Below, one piece after another: positions 13,428 through 15,904 of a stretch of 15,904 nucleotides of DNA; positions within the stretch are counted from its first letter, which is position 1; each line of letters begins with the position of its first letter. The notes beneath the pieces are model-generated. The model worked only from the letters and a program-made list of their open reading frames with translations. It was not told the DNA's origin and ran no database searches. Source of the stretch: DASXYU01 sp036502295 (GTDB taxonomy: Bacteria > Actinomycetota > Actinomycetes > Mycobacteriales > Jatrophihabitantaceae); contig DASXYU010000006.1 in assembly GCA_036502295.1 (NCBI GenBank), positions 1-15,904 of the forward strand, given 5' to 3'. The position numbers and the translations under genes are program-made.

Positions 13428-14596
13428 GTGATTGCCGAGGGTGCTGGACGGGGCGGGCGTTGCGGGGTATGCGGCGGGCCGCTGACACGTAACGGGACGA
13501 CGAGCGCGGGACGAACGCGATGGCGATGCCGGGCTTGCGGCGCCTCGGCGAGCAGATCGCGAATCGATGTGACGCGCCGAGCCGAGTTGAACGCGTTCAT
13601 CGAGTGGCTGCTCGGGCCGACGAGTCAGGCCGTGACGCCGTTCGGGACATCACGGTCGTTCCGTCGTCGCACCGCGTGGTGCTGGCGGATCGAGCCGGTG
13701 TTGCCGGTCGCGGGCGAGGTCTATGACGAGGTGCAGGTCGACGGGATGTATCTGCGTTCGAACTGGTGCGTGCTCATCGCCTCGCACCGCGGGAAGGTGA
13801 TCGCGTGGCAGTGGTGCGACCGGGAGAAGACCGTTGCGTGGACGGCGCTGCTGACCCAGTTCCCGCCGCCGAAGGTCGTGGTCTGCGACGGTGGCACCGG
13901 GCTGCTGCAGGCGATCGCCGACACCTGGAAGACCACTCGGGTGCAGCGTTGTCTGGTGCACGTGCAGCGCAACATGCGCACCTACCTGACCAGCAAACCC
14001 CGTACTGACGCGGGGAATCTCTCTGGGCGCTCGGTCGTGGCCTGACCAGGATCGAGAACACCGAGCAGGCCGACGCCTGGTTGAAGAAGCTCAACGACTG
14101 GTACTCGGTGTTCGGTGGTCTGACCAAGCAACGCACGTATCGCAACCAGCTCGGCGTCACCGGTGTGACACCGGAGTGGGTCAAGCCCGGTGCCAGGTGG
14201 TGGTACACCCACGACCGGCTGCGGCGCGCCTACCGACTGCTGGCCAAGCTCATCCAACGCGAGGAGCTGTTCACCTACCTGCGTCCGGAATTCGCCGGCC
14301 TAGACATCTCCTCGAGTACGAACTGGATCGAGGGCGGCACCAACGCCATGCTCCGCGACCTGCTGCACCGCCACCGCGGCATGACCGAGGAGCATCAACG
14401 CCGCGCCATCGAGTGGTGGCTGCTGCAACACGGCGCCGTCGCGGTCGAGCCACACCACCTCGTCCGACCCGAACACCACCAGCCGCCGGTGAAGGCCAAG
14501 CCCGTCCCGGAAGCTGACGGACCTGCCCTCTACGACACCGGACTCAGCGCCGAAGAAGGCCTCTGGCAACGCCACGGATGGGCCGGACGCTCATGA
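13428..14596 (+). pseudogene. IS1249-family transposase, interrupted by a -1 frameshift
   Basis: The DDE transposase is split over two frames: 13428-14045 and, from about 14015, the frame ending at 14596. The first part has an N-terminal zinc ribbon (CGVC at 12-15, CRAC at 34-37) with NGTTSAGRTRWRC, then catalytic Asp105 (QVDGMY) and Asp154 (CDGGTG), and LVHVQRNMRTYLTSKPRTDAG. The second part continues ESLWALGRGLTRI, then WWYTHDRLRRAYRLL and the catalytic Glu in NWIEGGTN (codon 14330-14332). The break lies in the run CGGGGAA at 14011-14017: one extra G would restore GESLWALG in phase. All catalytic residues are otherwise present. The GTG start at 13428 is the only in-frame start after a stop at 13401. 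A sequencing error in the G-run is possible. Confidence 0.9.
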
Positions 14597-14608
14597 CACG
14601 CCCAAGGA

Positions 14609-14634
14609 CAGACACACATTCTGTCCGCTAACCC
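14609..14634 (-). repeat. Right terminal inverted repeat of the IS
   Basis: Read on the minus strand it starts GGGTTAGCGGACAGAA, matching the left end at 22 of 26 positions. It begins 12 bp after the transposase stop. Confidence 0.9.
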
Positions 14635-14642
14635 GGATTCTG
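14635..14642. repeat. Right 8-bp target-site duplication
   Basis: GGATTCTG, identical to 13334-13341. Removing the IS and one copy joins the AT-rich inverted repeat region to the promoter of the DUF222 gene. Confidence 0.93.
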
Positions 14643-14643
14643 C

Positions 14644-14673
14644 TTGCGCACAGTCGTAGCGGCCGAGTAGAAT
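14644..14673 (+). promoter_or_regulatory. Promoter of the DUF222/HNH gene
   Basis: TTGCGC (14644-14649), an 18-bp spacer and a near-consensus TAGAAT (14668-14673) lie 7 nt before the ATG, so the mRNA should be leaderless. The -35 begins 1 bp to the right of the target duplication, so the IS left the core promoter intact. Confidence 0.7.
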
Positions 14674-14688
14674 CGAATACATGTTCGA
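14673..14688 (+). promoter_or_regulatory. LexA (SOS) box over the -10 and start codon of the DUF222/HNH gene
   Basis: TCGAATACATGTTCGA matches TCGAAC-N4-GTTCGA with one change (C to T at position 6). It begins on the last base of the -10 and includes the ATG, so LexA would block both promoter and start site. Some 13E12-repeat genes of mycobacteria are known LexA targets. Confidence 0.85.
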
Positions 14689-15814
14689 TGTGCTGCGACG
14701 GTTTGAGGAGACGGTCACTGACCTGCTGTCCTTGGACCTGTCGAGCCTGCCCGCCGGGGACCTGCTCGCGCTGATCGGTGGGCTGGAGGTGCAGCTGCGC
14801 CGGCTGGCCGCAGTGGACCACGCGAATCTTGCCGAGCTTGAAGCACGACACCTTGCCTCGGAGCTGCGCGTACGAGACACGAAGACACTACTGATCGACC
14901 TACTACGGATCGATCCGGCGGAGGCGAAACGACGGGTCGAGTTGGCCCGTGACCTCGGACCCCGCGTCGCGTTGACCGGTGAGGCGTTGGAGCCGCTCTT
15001 CCCCACCGTCGCCACCGCGGTGGCATCCGGAGAGATCTCGACCGGGCATGCGCAGAAGATCGTGCAGTTCACCGAGAAACTCCCGCCACACATCACCCCG
15101 CCGGTGCTCGCCGACCTACACGCCCACCTGCTCGAAGCATCAACCCACACCTACCCCGCCAACATCGCCGCCCTGGCCGCTGACCTGCTCGCACGCATCG
15201 ACCAGGACGGAGTCGAACCACGCGAGGAGATCCTGCAACGACGACGCGGCTTTGACCTGCACAGCGGCTCCGACGGCTGGTCCAAGGTCACCGGTTTCCT
15301 GTCCCCACGCGCCACCGCGGTCATTAAAACCGTCCTCGACCCACTGAGTGCGCCCGATCCGGCCGAGGATGGCACCCCGGACGAGCGCACGGCAACACAA
15401 CGACGCCACGACGGGCTGCTCGCCGGGCTGGAGCGCGTCCTGCGCACCGGCGACCTGCCCGACGTTGCCGGTGCACCGGTCACGATCCTCGTCACCGTCC
15501 ACGAAACCGACCTACGCCACCGCGTCGGCCACGCCACCACCGCCCACGGCGACCTGCTACCCATCACGACACTCGTGCAGATGGCCGGCGACGCCGAGCT
15601 GATCCCCGTGTTCCTCAACGACACCGGCGGCATACTCGCCTACGGACGAGCCACACGCTTAGCTACCCCAGCCCAACGCCGCACACTCGCCGCCCGAGAC
15701 GGGGGCTGCACCAGACCCGGCTGCACCACACCACCGACATGGTGCGAAACCCACCACGTCACCCCCTGGTCCGACGGCGGTGGCACCGACATCTCGAACA
15801 TGACTAGTCGGTAG
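14681..15814 (+). CDS. DUF222 / HNH endonuclease-domain protein (13E12 type), 3'-truncated
   Basis: A 377-residue product with an N-terminal helical DUF222 region (about 1-300, starting MFDVLRRFEETVTDLL) and a C-terminal HNH motif. The zinc/HNH part shows CTRPGC (343-348), CETHHVTPWSDGG (His358/His359) and DISNM (Asn373). It then ends abruptly as TSR-stop, where family members continue with a segment carrying the last metal-binding Cys/His residues. Homology appears lost after about 15804, so the gene is 3'-truncated and the nuclease domain probably inactive. The ATG is set by a leaderless -10 (7 nt upstream) and an overlapping LexA box. These genes are multicopy in actinobacteria and can serve as integration targets; their cellular role is unclear. 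Confidence 0.88.
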   Translation: MFDVLRRFEETVTDLLSLDLSSLPAGDLLALIGGLEVQLRRLAAVDHANLAELEARHLASELRVRDTKTLLIDLLRIDPAEAKRRVELARDLGPRVALTGEALEPLFPTVATAVASGEISTGHAQKIVQFTEKLPPHITPPVLADLHAHLLEASTHTYPANIAALAADLLARIDQDGVEPREEILQRRRGFDLHSGSDGWSKVTGFLSPRATAVIKTVLDPLSAPDPAEDGTPDERTATQRRHDGLLAGLERVLRTGDLPDVAGAPVTILVTVHETDLRHRVGHATTAHGDLLPITTLVQMAGDAELIPVFLNDTGGILAYGRATRLATPAQRRTLAARDGGCTRPGCTTPPTWCETHHVTPWSDGGGTDISNMTSR

Positions 15815-15837
15815 TACGTCCTCTTGCTCTGAGATAT

Positions 15838-15904
15838 CTAGAGCGGGCGATATACGTCTCGGCGGTGCTCGACACGTAAGACCACGACCTCATGTCGATC
15901 CTCG
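15838..15904 (-). CDS. RelE/ParE-family toxin, C-terminal 21 residues only
   Basis: Reading leftward from the window edge, 21 codons end at a TAG (15840-15838) and give HEVVVLRVEHRRDVY plus a three-residue tail. The beta-strand followed by V-x-H-R-x-D-V-Y is the characteristic C-terminus of RelE/ParE-family toxins of type II toxin-antitoxin systems. Most of the toxin, and any antitoxin, lies outside the window. It converges on the truncated DUF222 gene with 23 bp between the stops. An alternative frame on the same strand, ending at 15805-15803, is also open here but has no recognisable motif. Confidence 0.7.
   Translation of the reverse strand, partial: EDRHEVVVLRVEHRRDVYRPL

Larger units (their letters stand above)
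13342..14634 (+). mobile_element. IS1249-like insertion sequence (IS256 family), 1293 bp, complete ends
   Basis: Ends are defined by 26-bp imperfect terminal inverted repeats (13342-13367 and 14609-14634, 22 of 26 matching). Both begin GGG-y-TA and share GGACAGAA-w-GTGTGTCTG, and both are flanked by the identical 8-bp duplication GGATTCTG. The element carries one transposase reading frame on the plus strand, broken by a frameshift. It is inserted between divergent ffh and the DUF222/HNH gene, 2 bp from that gene's -35. Confidence 0.93.

Noticed and set aside
14009..14020. Programmed -1 frameshifting in the transposase
   Set aside because: The site CGGGGAA does not follow the X-XXY-YYZ heptamer, and IS256-type transposases are normally made from a single frame; an indel or read error is simpler.
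15803..15904. Alternative minus-strand frame (ending at 15805-15803, with an ATG at 15893) as the gene at the right edge
   Set aside because: It is open for about 30 codons but has no recognisable motif, while the frame ending at 15838 gives a clear RelE/ParE C-terminus.
1..15904. tRNA, rRNA, CRISPR array, SRP RNA or riboswitch
   Set aside because: No cloverleaf with CCA-type end, no regularly spaced repeats, and no recognisable SRP RNA near ffh or known riboswitch core in the intergenic gaps.

Overview
The window is chromosomal DNA from a high-GC Gram-positive bacterium (Actinomycetota). This rests on the strong G/C bias at third codon positions, a phosphatidylinositol-mannoside (PIM) gene set (pgsA, an acyltransferase, pimA), glutamine-dependent PLP synthesis (pdxS/pdxT), an actinobacterial-type LexA box, several apparently leaderless promoters, and accessory families typical of actinobacteria (an IS1249-like element and a DUF222/HNH '13E12-type' gene). 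The genus cannot be read from the sequence; an actinomycete outside Mycobacterium fits best.

Layout. (1) 1-1950, minus strand: the Holliday-junction operon ruvC - TPR protein - ruvA - ruvB (ruvB runs off the left edge), with tight or overlapping joints and a perfect SOS box just upstream of ruvC. (2) 2114-2869, minus: yebC. (3) 2936-5314, plus: a CtpE-like P-type cation ATPase, the only plus-strand gene in the conserved block. It diverges from yebC and ends tail-to-tail with pdxT on a shared CTAG. (4) 5311-11468, minus: pgsA - acyltransferase - pimA - LemA-like protein - DUF3048 protein - pdxS - pdxT, mostly touching or nearly touching. (5) 11525-13213, minus: a small open frame directly after the ffh stop, then ffh. 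(6) 13342-14634: a complete IS1249-like element with 26-bp terminal inverted repeats and an exact 8-bp target duplication; its transposase is frameshifted. (7) 14681-15814, plus: a DUF222/HNH nuclease gene with an SOS box over its promoter and start codon, cut off inside its HNH motif. (8) 15838-15904, minus: the last 21 codons of a RelE/ParE-family toxin leaving the right edge.

How the genes work together. RuvABC processes Holliday junctions during recombinational repair, and the LexA box makes it DNA-damage inducible. PgsA, the acyltransferase and PimA carry out the first membrane steps from phosphatidylinositol phosphate to acylated PIMs. PdxS and PdxT are the two halves of PLP synthase. 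Ffh is the SRP GTPase. The right end, from about 13.3 kb on, is accessory DNA.

The most interesting signals are: a shared 'TANNNT, then 6-7 nt, then start codon' architecture at six genes, indicating leaderless transcripts; two LexA boxes in one window, one of them overlapping the -10 and start codon of the nuclease gene; the truncated nuclease gene abutting a toxin gene; a coding-like 56-codon frame that follows the ffh stop in phase with no ordinary start codon; a TPR gene inside the ruv operon; and paired palindromes between pdxS and pdxT. No tRNA, rRNA or CRISPR array was recognised.
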